DNA of 64,000 bases from Chryseobacterium sp. G0201 (lineage in GTDB: Bacteria > Bacteroidota > Bacteroidia > Flavobacteriales > Weeksellaceae): contig NZ_CP033917.1 in the NCBI RefSeq assembly GCF_003815655.1, forward strand, positions 992,001 to 1,056,000, given 5' to 3'. Positions 36,189 through 44,867 of the stretch are shown piece after piece; the stretch's first letter is position 1; the number at the start of each line of letters is the position of its first letter. Below the pieces are notes generated by a model, which saw nothing but the letters and a program-made list of their open reading frames with translations, searched no databases and was not told where the DNA came from. The translations under genes were made by a program, and so were the position numbers.

Positions 36189-36638
36189 ATGAAAAAGACA
36201 TTCCTTTTTTACAGCTTTGCATTGGCTATATTTTTAAATAGTTGCGGTACTACAAGCTATCGTTCAACTCCACCTGTTAAAAGACCAAGCTCCACTATTC
36301 CTTCGAGAGCAAATAACTCAGCAAGCCAAGTAGAAATGGAATACAATACCTTAATAAAGACTTATAAATCGGAAACGGCTGAAGTTCTTACAGACCTGTT
36401 AAACGGGTCAGATGGAGACAAAACGTCTATTACGGTTGAAAATAAGTCGAGATGCAATATGGTACTTACAATAAGTGGAAACAATTATTTTAAAAAGATC
36501 CCAATTGGGGCTAATAAAATAGGCACCGCGATGGTTCCTAAAAATCAAAACTATAACTTATCCGGAATGTTGTGTAATTCTGTTTATCAGAAAACCAAGT
36601 TTGTAACAACTTCTTATAATATTACACTTTCGAACTAA
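36189..36638 (+). CDS. Lipoprotein of the small repeated family (member 4)
   Basis: This 149-residue protein has a lipoprotein signal (IFLNSC, lipobox Cys at about 19), a Ser/Pro-rich linker, and the family C-terminal domain ENKSRCNMVLTISGNNYF ... MLCNSVYQKTKF. It is the shortest member and the only lipoprotein of the four, so it is likely held on a membrane where the others are soluble. It ends before a terminator shared with convergent rpsB. Confidence 0.6.
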   Translation: MKKTFLFYSFALAIFLNSCGTTSYRSTPPVKRPSSTIPSRANNSASQVEMEYNTLIKTYKSETAEVLTDLLNGSDGDKTSITVENKSRCNMVLTISGNNYFKKIPIGANKIGTAMVPKNQNYNLSGMLCNSVYQKTKFVTTSYNITLSN

Positions 36639-36659
36639 TCTTAAATTAATAGGCACAAA

Positions 36660-36687
36660 AAAACCGCTAAACTTGTTTAGCGGTTTT
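36660..36687. terminator. Bidirectional terminator between member 4 and rpsB
   Basis: AAAACCGCTAAAC (36660-36672) and GTTTAGCGGTTTT (36675-36687) form a 13-bp stem on a 2-base loop with A and T runs on both sides. Confidence 0.9.
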
Positions 36688-36710
36688 AATATTTTAAAGA
36701 AAATCTTTAA

Positions 36711-37475
36711 TTATTCAGCAGAATCGAAATCTGCATCTTTATCAGCAGATACTACTTCTCCTTCTTCTTTAGATTTTTCTTTATCAGCTTTTCTTTGAGT
36801 CTGACCATCTTTGATAGATTCTGAAACTACGCTCAAGATCATATCGATAGACTTAGAAGCATCATCGTTTCCTGGGATAACGAAGTCAACTTTTCTAGGA
36901 TCAGAGTTTGTATCAACAATACCGAAAACTGGAATACCTAATTTCTTAGCTTCAGTTACAGCGATGTGTTCTCTCATAATATCTACAACGAAGATCGCAG
37001 AAGGAAGACGAACCATGTCAGAGATAGAACCTAAGTTTTTCTCTAAGTTAGCTCTTTGTCTGTCAACTTGTAATCTTTCTTTTTTAGATAAAGTTTCGAA
37101 CGTACCGTCTTTTTTCATTTTGTCGATATGGTTCATTTTCTTAACAGCCTTTCTGATAGTAACAAAGTTTGTTAACATACCTCCCGGCCATCTTTCTGTA
37201 ATATAAGGCATATTAAGTTCAGAAGCGTGTTTTGCAACAACTTCTTTTGCTTGCTTCTTAGTAGCTACAAAAAGAACTTTTTTACCTGCAGAAGTTAATT
37301 TTTCTAAAGCGCTACAAGCTTCATCCAATTTAACCGCTGTTTTATGTAAGTCTACAATGTGAATACCATTTTTCTCCATAAAAATGTATGGAGCCATATT
37401 TGGATTCCACTTTCTAGTCATGTGACCGAAGTGTACACCAGCCTCTAGAAGGTCTTTTACATTTGCTTTTGCCAT
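36711..37475 (-). CDS. rpsB: 30S ribosomal protein S2
   Basis: This 254-residue ribosomal protein starts VKDLLEAGVHFGHMTRKWNP and has the typical VHFGH, FVATKKQAKEVV and GIPVFGIVDTNSDP blocks. The acidic C-terminal tail (EEGEVVSADKDADFD) is longer than in E. coli but usual in this phylum. It is the third gene of rplM-rpsI-rpsB; the usual next gene, tsf, is absent here and lies at 22.2 kb on the plus strand. Confidence 0.97.
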   Translation of the reverse strand: MAKANVKDLLEAGVHFGHMTRKWNPNMAPYIFMEKNGIHIVDLHKTAVKLDEACSALEKLTSAGKKVLFVATKKQAKEVVAKHASELNMPYITERWPGGMLTNFVTIRKAVKKMNHIDKMKKDGTFETLSKKERLQVDRQRANLEKNLGSISDMVRLPSAIFVVDIMREHIAVTEAKKLGIPVFGIVDTNSDPRKVDFVIPGNDDASKSIDMILSVVSESIKDGQTQRKADKEKSKEEGEVVSADKDADFDSAE

Positions 37476-37573
37476 GTTTTCTGTTTTTGTTAGTTTACTT
37501 TCCGCTTCTTATGCAATCAACAGCTTCTTTAGATGGGAGAAGTGTTTGGATGCTAAACGTAACGGGCAAAGTT

Positions 37574-37672
37574 GCTGTTGGCTTATTGCTTTTGGCAACT
37601 GGCTTCCCAGCTTTGGGTTAAAAAATAATTTTTTAAAAATTTTTCTAAAGCTATCCGCCATAAGCCAATAGC
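37574..37672. repeat. Imperfect inverted repeat between rpsI and rpsB
   Basis: GCTGTTGGCTTATTGC (37574-37589) is nearly complementary to GCCATAAGCCAATAGC (37657-37672). The arms flank an A/T-rich centre. It makes the rpsI-rpsB gap 208 bases whereas rplM-rpsI is only 9, so it looks like a small inserted element, in type similar to the low-complexity repeat at 6309-6398. Confidence 0.5.
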
Positions 37673-37683
37673 CATACGCTTTT

Positions 37684-38070
37684 TTAACGTTTTGAGAATT
37701 GGAATCTCTTTCTTGCTTTTTTCTGACCTGGCTTCTTTCTTTCCACCATTCTTGCATCTCTTGTAAGTAAACCAGCAGGTTTTAAAGCTAATCTGAATTC
37801 AGCATTGATTTCACATAAAGCTCTTGAAATACCTAATCTGATAGCTTCTGCCTGACCTGTATTACCACCACCGAAAACATTTACGGTAACGTCATACTGA
37901 CCAACAGTTTCAGAAAGGATAAACGGTTGGTTTAATTTATAAACCATAACGTCTGTAGAGAAATAAGTTGCAGCCTCTTTACCGTTTACTGTAATGATTC
38001 CAGAACCTGGTTTTACATAAACTCTCGCTACAGAAGTTTTTCTTCTTCCGATTTTGTGAACTATAGACAT
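37684..38070 (-). CDS. rpsI: 30S ribosomal protein S9
   Basis: This 128-residue protein starts [20 protein letters not shown], has [19 protein letters not shown] and ends in the basic [17 protein letters not shown] tail that reaches the P-site tRNA. It lies 9 bases after rplM in the universal L13-S9 pair. Confidence 0.97.
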   Translation of the reverse strand: MSIVHKIGRRKTSVARVYVKPGSGIITVNGKEAATYFSTDVMVYKLNQPFILSETVGQYDVTVNVFGGGNTGQAEAIRLGISRALCEINAEFRLALKPAGLLTRDARMVERKKPGQKKARKRFQFSKR

Positions 38071-38079
38071 ATTAATTAA

Positions 38080-38535
38080 TTATTTAAATTCGTTAACATT
38101 AATTGTTGCAGGCTGTTGAGCTTCATGTTTGTGCTCAGTTCCTTCATATAAGTAAAGGTTCTTCAATAAAGCAGATCCTAATCTGTTTTTAGGTAACATA
38201 CCTTTTACAGATTTTTCTAATACTTTTAAAGAATCTTTCTTTTGAAGTTCAGCTGCAGTCATAGACTTTTGACCTCCAGGGTAACCTGTATGCCAGATAT
38301 AAGTCTTATCGTTCCACTTGTTTCCGGAAAGAGTAACTTTCCCAGCATTCAAAACAATAACGTTATCACCACAATCTACGTGAGGTGTAAAGTTTGTTTT
38401 GTGCTTACCTCTCAAAATCTTTGCAACCGTAGAAGCTAGTCTTCCTAACGGCTGTCCTTCAGCGTCTACCACAACCCATTCTTTATTAGCAGTAGCTTTG
38501 TTCGCTGAAACAGTTTTGTAACTTAATGTATTCAC
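38080..38535 (-). CDS. rplM: 50S ribosomal protein L13
   Basis: This 151-residue protein has WVVVDAEGQPLGRLASTVAK, HVDCGDNVIVLNAGKVTLSG and the KGMLPKNRLGSALLKNLYLY block, all typical of L13. It is the first gene of the operon, with a minus -7 box at 38581-38588 and a leader of about 40 bases. Confidence 0.97.
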   Translation of the reverse strand: MNTLSYKTVSANKATANKEWVVVDAEGQPLGRLASTVAKILRGKHKTNFTPHVDCGDNVIVLNAGKVTLSGNKWNDKTYIWHTGYPGGQKSMTAAELQKKDSLKVLEKSVKGMLPKNRLGSALLKNLYLYEGTEHKHEAQQPATINVNEFK

Positions 38536-38580
38536 ACGTTTTAGTTAAAGATTAAACATAATTTTCCCCATAAGGGTGTG

Positions 38581-38588
38581 CAAAGGTA
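38581..38588 (-). promoter_or_regulatory. rplM: -7 box of the rplM operon
   Basis: Minus-strand TACCTTTG, a perfect TAnnTTTG box. Confidence 0.6.
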
Positions 38589-38856
38589 CAAATTAATTTT
38601 GTAACCCGAAAGTATATTTTATATAATGTCTTGAAACTAAGTTTCGATTAAACGATTCAACAGATTTTGTCTATTTACATTATTTCTGGCATAAATGTTG
38701 TAAATAATTTGACGATGAAAAAAACGTTTTAGAAAATTCTAAAAACACAGGTGATAAAGTAAAGAGTTTGGCAACTCAAACTCTTGCTTTATTAACTTTT
38801 CCTTAAATATTTCCGTAAAAGATTATCGATATAATTATGTTATAAGGTTAAATAAT

Positions 38857-38864
38857 TATCTTTG
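38857..38864 (+). promoter_or_regulatory. -7 box of the DUF3667 gene
   Basis: TATCTTTG, 19 bases before ATG 38884. Confidence 0.55.
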
Positions 38865-38883
38865 CGCAAAACCCTCAATATCC

Positions 38884-39981
38884 ATGAGCCACGGAAAAAT
38901 CAGAGAAGATAAAACTTGTTTAAACTGCAATAATGAAGTAGAAGATAGATTCTGCCCTCACTGCGGACAGGAAAACACCGAACCAAGACAGCCTTTTCAT
39001 TATCTCTTTACCCACTTTATTGAGGATTTTACGCATTACGACGGTCAATTTTGGAAAACATTGAAATACTTGATGGTTCGTCCAGGTCAACTGACAAAAG
39101 AATATATTGCCGGGAAAAGACAAATTTATGTAGCACCTGTAAAACTTTACATTTTTATAAGTTTCATTACATTTTTACTTCCTGCTTTTTTACCATCTGG
39201 AGAAAAACATAAAGAAAAAGAAACCATATCAACAACTATTGAGCAAAAACAGATCGAAAAAGAAAAAGTAAAAGAGGCTCTGAAAACAATACAGGATAAT
39301 GGAGTTATTTCAGCAAAAAATGCAGAAAAGGCAAAAAAAATTATTGACAAACAAACTGATTCTATTAAATATGATGCCGATGAAGAGCTAATTGAAAAGA
39401 CCTTTAGTAAAGAAAACAATAAAATTCTTGGCGCAAGTAATTTAAAGCAATATGATTCGCTACAACAAAAAAGTGGCAGTGCAATTTATACCCTTTCAAG
39501 ACCATTTGCGAAAAAAACTTTTGAATTAAAAGAAGAAGGATTAAGCAAGGAAGAAATTAAAGAACGTTTCGTCGAAACATTTATTCATACATTACCAAAA
39601 GCATTATTTATTTACTTACCAATTTTTGCATTCTTTCTATGGGTATTTCACAATAAGAAAAAATGGTGGTATTTTGACCACGGGATTTTCACCTTACACT
39701 ATTTTTCGTTCTTCTTATTATGTATATTACTATTTATGGTAAAAGACAGTCTTATATCTTTACTACCACAACATGGCATTATTACAACATTAAATAGATT
39801 AGCATCCATTATTCTTTTCTTTTACTTATGCATTTATTTTTTCATCGCACATCACAAAGTATACGAAACGAGAAAAAGAATAAGTATCTTAAACGGTATT
39901 TTATTGTTTATAATAAATTCCTTTGGATTAATTATTCTGCTAATAGCATTAGTATCTATAAGCTTCCTGATGATCCACTAA
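38884..39981 (+). CDS. DUF3667 membrane protein with zinc ribbon
   Basis: This 365-residue protein starts with a zinc-ribbon-like CxxC...CxxC block, CLNCNNEVEDRFCPHCGQEN (Cys at about 12, 15, 24 and 27), followed by the conserved segment FHYLFTHFIEDFTHYDGQ and KTLKYLMVRPGQLTKEYIAG, which are the DUF3667 hallmark. A membrane segment (about 89-105), a charged coiled coil (about 110-200) and about four C-terminal membrane helices follow. The family is common in Bacteroidota and has no known function. Confidence 0.85.
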   Translation: MSHGKIREDKTCLNCNNEVEDRFCPHCGQENTEPRQPFHYLFTHFIEDFTHYDGQFWKTLKYLMVRPGQLTKEYIAGKRQIYVAPVKLYIFISFITFLLPAFLPSGEKHKEKETISTTIEQKQIEKEKVKEALKTIQDNGVISAKNAEKAKKIIDKQTDSIKYDADEELIEKTFSKENNKILGASNLKQYDSLQQKSGSAIYTLSRPFAKKTFELKEEGLSKEEIKERFVETFIHTLPKALFIYLPIFAFFLWVFHNKKKWWYFDHGIFTLHYFSFFLLCILLFMVKDSLISLLPQHGIITTLNRLASIILFFYLCIYFFIAHHKVYETRKRISILNGILLFIINSFGLIILLIALVSISFLMIH

Positions 39982-39984
39982 ATA

Positions 39985-40020
39985 AAAAATGAGACCGCCT
40001 TTCAAGACAGTCTCATTTTT
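39985..40020. terminator. Bidirectional terminator
   Basis: AAAAATGAGAC (39985-39995) pairs with GTCTCATTTTT (40010-40020), placed between the DUF3667 gene and the convergent membrane protein gene. Confidence 0.85.
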
Positions 40021-40353
40021 TTATTTTCTTAATGACTTACTTCCCCTGAAGCTTGCAATTAAATAATACGCTACAAAAACCATCGAAAATTTAAGGATCG
40101 AAGGAATTGCCAATTCTAAGCTAAAAATTAATGTTCCGATCAGCACTAAAGCACCCATCGCGACAAAAGACAATCCTAGTTTTTGTGGAAGGGTAATATT
40201 GGGTGTATCTAAATAGTAAGCGATCCCCCACGCTATCCCAAAAGCCAGCGCGTAGTATATATCAAGACCTACATTGTTCGAACTATAAAAGAAATAATTG
40301 ATCAGGAAACTTAAAACCGTTCCTAAAGCAAAATACATTAAAGCCTTTTTCAT
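40021..40353 (-). CDS. Small integral membrane protein, hypothetical
   Basis: This 110-residue protein starts at ATG 40353 (MKKALMYFALGTVL) and has about four hydrophobic helices (residues about 5-22, 35-48, 60-80, 85-100) with a basic C-terminus (FRGSKSLRK). I recognise no family. A minus -7 box (TATTTTTG, 40372-40379) lies upstream. The upstream in-frame ATG at 40374 overlaps that box and is less likely. Confidence 0.6.
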   Translation of the reverse strand: MKKALMYFALGTVLSFLINYFFYSSNNVGLDIYYALAFGIAWGIAYYLDTPNITLPQKLGLSFVAMGALVLIGTLIFSLELAIPSILKFSMVFVAYYLIASFRGSKSLRK

Positions 40354-40371
40354 ACCATATATAATATGATG

Positions 40372-40379
40372 CAAAAATA
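40372..40379 (-). promoter_or_regulatory. -7 box of the small membrane protein gene
   Basis: Minus-strand TATTTTTG, 18 bases before ATG 40353. Confidence 0.55.
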
Positions 40380-40503
40380 AAGAAATTAGTTAGCATTCCT
40401 AAACCAATGTTTGTTCAGCTGGGAGAAACTCAATTCTACAAAAACACTTAATTATTTGATTTAAAACAAATTAAATATAAAAATCGGGTTGTTATTTTAT
40501 TAT

Positions 40504-40511
40504 TATATTTG
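40504..40511 (+). promoter_or_regulatory. icmF: -7 box of icmF
   Basis: TATATTTG fits TAnnTTTG and lies 25 bases before ATG 40537. Confidence 0.5.
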
Positions 40512-40536
40512 GAATTCAGAAATTTTCTAGATTTTT

Positions 40537-43500
40537 ATGGAAACCCAAAAATATACTCCAACAAACAAAGTAAGAATTGTAACAGCAGCGTCGTTATTCG
40601 ACGGACATGATGCAGCTATTAATATCATGCGTCGTGTGATTCAGGGAACAGGATGTGAAGTCATTCACCTTGGCCACGATAAATCGGCCGAGGAAGTTGT
40701 AAACACAGCCATTCAGGAAGATGCCAACGCGATTGCATTAACTTCTTATCAAGGTGGTCACAACGAATATTTTAAATATATCTACGACCTTTTAAGAGAG
40801 AAAAACTCTCCACAGATCAAAATTTTTGGCGGCGGCGGCGGTGTAATTCTGCCTGAGGAAATCGAAGACATCATGTCTTACGGAATCGACAGAATTTATT
40901 CTCCGGATGATGGCCGTGAACTTGGTTTACAGGGAATGATCGATGATTTGGTTAAAAGATCAGACTTCGCAACAGGAAAAGATGTAACTGCAGAAGATTT
41001 AGATTCAATTAGTTTCGAAAATTCTACAAGCATCGCTAAAATCATTTCTGCCGTTGAAAACTTCTCAGAAGAAAAACCGGAATTGGTAAAAGCAATTGAC
41101 GAAAAATCAAAAGATTTAAATATTCCGATCATCGGTATCACAGGTACAGGTGGAGCCGGAAAATCTTCTTTGACAGATGAATTGGTAAGACGTTTCTTAC
41201 GTTCCAATACAGATAAAAAAATTGCCATCATCTCCATAGACCCTTCGAAAAAGAAAACTGGAGGTGCATTGTTGGGAGATAGAATTCGTATGAACGCGAT
41301 CAATGATCCGAGAGTTTATATGCGTTCAATGGCGACAAGAGAGAATAACGTTTCAGTTTCTCCGTTCATTCATTCAGCATTAAATGTGTTGAAATTAGCT
41401 CATCCTGATGTTATCATCTTGGAAACTTCGGGTATCGGACAATCCGGCTCGGAAGTATCTGATTTTGCTGATGTTTCCATGTATGTAATGACTCCTGAAT
41501 ACGGAGCTTCGACTCAGTTGGAAAAAATCGACATGTTAGATTATGCAGATTTAGTTGCTTTAAATAAATCTGATAAAAGAGGAGCTTTAGATGCCCTTCA
41601 AGCTGTAAGAAAACAGTTCCAGAGAAACCATTTGTTGTGGGAAAGTCCACTGGATGACATGCCGGTTTATGCAACAAAAGCTTCTCAATTCAACGACCAC
41701 GGAACAACTGATTTATACAATAGATTAGTTGAAAAAGTAAATGATAAGTTTTCTGATTTAAACTTGCAAGGCTTTGTTGAACAAGAGGTTTCTGAAGATA
41801 TCACAATCATACCTCCAAAAAGAGTACGTTATTTATCGGAAATTGTTGAAAATAATAGAATTTACGACGCGAATGTTGAAAAACAGGCTGAATTAGCAAG
41901 AAAAATGTATCATATTGAAGGAGTGAAAAAATTCCTTTCTAATGAAACTTTGGATGCTGAATATCAAAAAGCAGAAAAAGATCTTCAACAAGAAAATATC
42001 GACTTCTTAAAAAATTGGGATGATACGAAAGATGCTTTCAAAGCTGAGTTTTATTCTTATTTCGTTCGTGGAAAAGAAATTAAAGTTGAAACCTCAACGG
42101 AATCTTTATCCCATTTAAAAATTCCAAAAATATCTTTACCAAAATATACCGATTGGGGTGATTTGATCAAATGGAAAGGTCAGGAAAATCTTCCTGGAGG
42201 ATTCCCTTATACGGCTGGAATTTATCCTTTCAAAAGAACAGGTGAAGACCCGACAAGAATGTTTGCCGGAGAAGGAGGCCCTGAAAGAACCAACAGAAGA
42301 TTCCACTACGTTTCTGCGGAAATGGATGCAAAACGTTTGTCTACAGCCTTTGACTCTGTAACTTTATACGGTCAGGATCCTGCTCTACCACCAGATATTT
42401 ATGGTAAAATCGGAAATGCGGGAGTTTCTATCGCAACTTTGGATGATGCGAAAAAACTATATTCCGGATTTGATTTGGTGAATGCAATGACTTCGGTTTC
42501 AATGACGATTAACGGACCTGCACCGATGTTGTTGGCTTTCTTCATGAATGCAGCAATTGACCAAAACGTTGAAAAATATATTGCTGAGCATAAGCTTGAA
42601 GCGAATGTTGAAAAAGCTTTAAAAGCAAAATTCGATGATAAAGGCTTAGAAAGACCAAAATATAATGGCGAATTACCGCCTTCAAATAATGGTTTAGGTT
42701 TAAAATTATTAGGAATCACGGGAGATGAAGTCATTCCTGCTGAGGCTTATGCTGAAATTAAAGCTAAAACGATCGCGACAGTTCGTGGAACGGTTCAAGC
42801 TGATATTTTAAAAGAAGATCAGGCTCAGAATACTTGTATTTTCTCTACTGAATTTGCCCTTAGATTGATGGGTGACGTTCAGGAATATTTTATCACAGAA
42901 AAAGTAAGAAATTTCTACTCGGTTTCTATTTCAGGATATCACATTGCTGAAGCGGGTGCGAATCCGGTTTCTCAATTAGCATTTACCCTAGCGAATGGTT
43001 TCACTTATGTTGAATATTATTTGTCAAGAGGAATGGACATTAATGATTTCGCGCCAAACTTATCATTCTTCTTCTCCAACGGTATCGATCCTGAATATTC
43101 AGTGATCGGACGTGTAGCAAGAAGAATCTGGGCAAAAGCCATGAAACTGAAATACGGAGCAGACGAAAGAAGCCAGATGTTAAAATATCACATTCAAACT
43201 TCAGGACGTTCGCTTCACGCCCAGGAAATTGATTTTAATGATATCAGAACGACTTTACAGGCTCTTTATGCAATCTATGATAACTGTAATTCACTTCACA
43301 CCAATGCGTATGATGAGGCGATTACAACTCCGACTGAGCAATCTGTAAGAAGAGCGATGGCCATTCAGTTGATCATCAATAAAGAATTAGGATTGGCCAA
43401 AAATGAAAATCCACTTCAAGGTTCATTTATTATTGAGGAATTAACGGATCTTGTTGAAGAAGCTGTTTATGCAGAATTCGACAGAATTACAGAAAGAGGT

Positions 43501-43884
43501 GGTGTTCTTGGTGCGATGGAAACAATGTACCAACGTTCGAAAATCCAGGAAGAATCGATGCATTACGAATGGTTGAAACACACAGGAGAATATCCGATCA
43601 TCGGTGTAAATACTTTCCTTGGAAAAGACGGTTCACCAACAGTTCGTCCGGGAGAAGTTATCCGTTCGACTGAGGAAGAAAAACAGGTTCAGATTGAAAC
43701 GCTTCATAATTTCCAACAATCTAATGAAGATAAATCCGAAGCCGCTTTAAAAACTTTACAATACGCTGCCATCAATCAACAGAATTTATTTAACGTAATG
43801 ATGGATGCCGTTAAATATTGCTCACTTGGGCAAATCACCAATGCTTTGTTTGAAGTAGGTGGTAAGTACAGAAGAAACATGTAA
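40537..43884 (+). CDS. icmF: Fused isobutyryl-CoA mutase (B12 domain, MeaI GTPase, mutase)
   Basis: This 1115-residue protein has three parts. First, an adenosylcobalamin-binding Rossmann domain with the DGHDAA loop (cobalt-ligand His at about 24) and [13 protein letters not shown]. Second, a G-protein chaperone of the MeaI/MeaB type, P-loop GTGGAGKS at about 203-210, followed by [20 protein letters not shown] and [13 protein letters not shown]. Third, a methylmalonyl-CoA mutase-type TIM barrel with [20 protein letters not shown]. This layout is IcmF, which interconverts isobutyryl-CoA and butyryl-CoA (some forms pivalyl-CoA or isovaleryl-CoA) and carries its own repair chaperone. It is a single-gene unit. 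Confidence 0.93.
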   Translation: METQKYTPTNKVRIVTAASLFDGHDAAINIMRRVIQGTGCEVIHLGHDKSAEEVVNTAIQEDANAIALTSYQGGHNEYFKYIYDLLREKNSPQIKIFGGGGGVILPEEIEDIMSYGIDRIYSPDDGRELGLQGMIDDLVKRSDFATGKDVTAEDLDSISFENSTSIAKIISAVENFSEEKPELVKAIDEKSKDLNIPIIGITGTGGAGKSSLTDELVRRFLRSNTDKKIAIISIDPSKKKTGGALLGDRIRMNAINDPRVYMRSMATRENNVSVSPFIHSALNVLKLAHPDVIILETSGIGQSGSEVSDFADVSMYVMTPEYGASTQLEKIDMLDYADLVALNKSDKRGALDALQAVRKQFQRNHLLWESPLDDMPVYATKASQFNDHGTTDLYNRLVEKVNDKFSDLNLQGFVEQEVSEDITIIPPKRVRYLSEIVENNRIYDANVEKQAELARKMYHIEGVKKFLSNETLDAEYQKAEKDLQQENIDFLKNWDDTKDAFKAEFYSYFVRGKEIKVETSTESLSHLKIPKISLPKYTDWGDLIKWKGQENLPGGFPYTAGIYPFKRTGEDPTRMFAGEGGPERTNRRFHYVSAEMDAKRLSTAFDSVTLYGQDPALPPDIYGKIGNAGVSIATLDDAKKLYSGFDLVNAMTSVSMTINGPAPMLLAFFMNAAIDQNVEKYIAEHKLEANVEKALKAKFDDKGLERPKYNGELPPSNNGLGLKLLGITGDEVIPAEAYAEIKAKTIATVRGTVQADILKEDQAQNTCIFSTEFALRLMGDVQEYFITEKVRNFYSVSISGYHIAEAGANPVSQLAFTLANGFTYVEYYLSRGMDINDFAPNLSFFFSNGIDPEYSVIGRVARRIWAKAMKLKYGADERSQMLKYHIQTSGRSLHAQEIDFNDIRTTLQALYAIYDNCNSLHTNAYDEAITTPTEQSVRRAMAIQLIINKELGLAKNENPLQGSFIIEELTDLVEEAVYAEFDRITERGGVLGAMETMYQRSKIQEESMHYEWLKHTGEYPIIGVNTFLGKDGSPTVRPGEVIRSTEEEKQVQIETLHNFQQSNEDKSEAALKTLQYAAINQQNLFNVMMDAVKYCSLGQITNALFEVGGKYRRNM

Positions 43885-43937
43885 CGGCAGTGCCGTAGAC
43901 AATTATTGACTACTAACTGTATCAACAATTATCAATT

Positions 43938-43969
43938 AAACCTCAAGGAATTTTCTTTGAGGTTTTTTT
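43938..43969 (+). terminator. Terminator of icmF
   Basis: AAACCTCAAGGAA (43938-43950) pairs with CTTTGAGGTTT across four T bases with one mismatch, followed by a T run. Confidence 0.8.
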
Positions 43970-44018
43970 GTACTAATTTTATGAATGAATTTCTATTTTT
44001 ACAACACAATAATTCTCA

Positions 44019-44729
44019 ATGAAGCCCAAAGCCATTTTCAACTGGAGCAGCGGAAAAGATTCTGCCCTTGCCTTATATAAAACCTTACAAGAAAACCGTT
44101 TTGAGATCACTTCCCTTCTTACGAGTGTGAACGAAGAATTTCAACGGATTTCTATGCATGGCGTTCATAAAGATCTTTTGCAACAACAGGCTTCAAGTCT
44201 CGGAATTCCATTAATGACAATGCAAATTCCCAAAGAACCGACAATGGAGCAATATCGTGAGATCATGATTTCAACGATGGATAAAATAAAATCTCAAGGA
44301 AATACACATTCAATTTTTGGAGATATTTTTTTGGAAGATCTCCGAAAATATCGTGAGGAACAATTACAATCTATCGGAATGGAAGCCGTTTTTCCACTCT
44401 GGAAAAATGATACAACCGAGCTCATTCATGAATTTTTAAATCTTGGTTTTAAAACAATAGTCACATGTGTGAATGAAACTTATTTAGATAAAAGCTTCGC
44501 AGGAAAAATTATTGATAAATATTTCATTAATGATTTACCCAAAACTGTTGATCCTTGTGGAGAAAACGGCGAATTTCACACCTTTACTTTTGACGGACCT
44601 ATTTTTAAAAATCCAATTCAGTTTGAAATTGGAGAAACAATAAAGAAAACGTATCCCAAACCAAAATCAGAAGAAAATGACGCTGATGGAGAATATGTTT
44701 TCTGGTTTTGTGATCTGATCTCGAAATAA
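44019..44729 (+). CDS. Dph6-type ATP pyrophosphatase
   Basis: This 236-residue protein belongs to the PP-loop ATP pyrophosphatase family related to diphthine-ammonia ligase (Dph6). It has the PP-loop FNWSSGKDSALALY at residues about 6-19, SMHGVHKDLLQQQA, and DPCGENGEFHTFTFDGP. Bacteria lack diphthamide, so the bacterial role is unknown; some act in nucleotide or B12-related chemistry. It follows icmF, a B12 enzyme, which may be coincidence. Confidence 0.85.
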   Translation: MKPKAIFNWSSGKDSALALYKTLQENRFEITSLLTSVNEEFQRISMHGVHKDLLQQQASSLGIPLMTMQIPKEPTMEQYREIMISTMDKIKSQGNTHSIFGDIFLEDLRKYREEQLQSIGMEAVFPLWKNDTTELIHEFLNLGFKTIVTCVNETYLDKSFAGKIIDKYFINDLPKTVDPCGENGEFHTFTFDGPIFKNPIQFEIGETIKKTYPKPKSEENDADGEYVFWFCDLISK

Positions 44730-44787
44730 AATTTACTCAGTTTTATTTACAAAACAATATTTTTCACCTACCATTTATATATTTACT

Positions 44788-44819
44788 CAAAACCCCTTAA
44801 GTGAAATTAGGAGGTTTTT
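44788..44819 (+). terminator. Probable terminator after the Dph6-like gene
   Basis: CAAAACC and AGGTTTTT flank a partly paired CCTTAA...TTAGGA stem between 44788 and 44819. Confidence 0.5.
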
Positions 44820-44821
44820 CT

Positions 44822-44829
44822 TATTTTTG
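44822..44829 (+). promoter_or_regulatory. Candidate -7 box of the serine hydrolase gene
   Basis: TATTTTTG, 38 bases before ATG 44868. Confidence 0.45.
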
Positions 44830-44867
44830 AGGAACAATGTTGATTTAAAAAAATTATTTACTCTCAA

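Larger units (their letters stand above)
38536..38883. other. Intergenic region between rplM and the DUF3667 gene
   Basis: This 348-base gap holds the rplM promoter at its left end and the DUF3667 -7 box at its right. In between is a hairpin, AAGAGTTTG (38762-38770) with CAAACTCTT (38777-38785), and an in-frame ATG with five codons (about 38714) but no real gene. The hairpin with ATAAAG and CTTTAT outer arms may be a terminator of a lost gene. Confidence 0.4.

Noticed and set aside
40896..41303. Minus-strand open frame inside icmF
   Set aside because: It is fully antisense to the conserved B12 and GTPase domains and has no independent signals.
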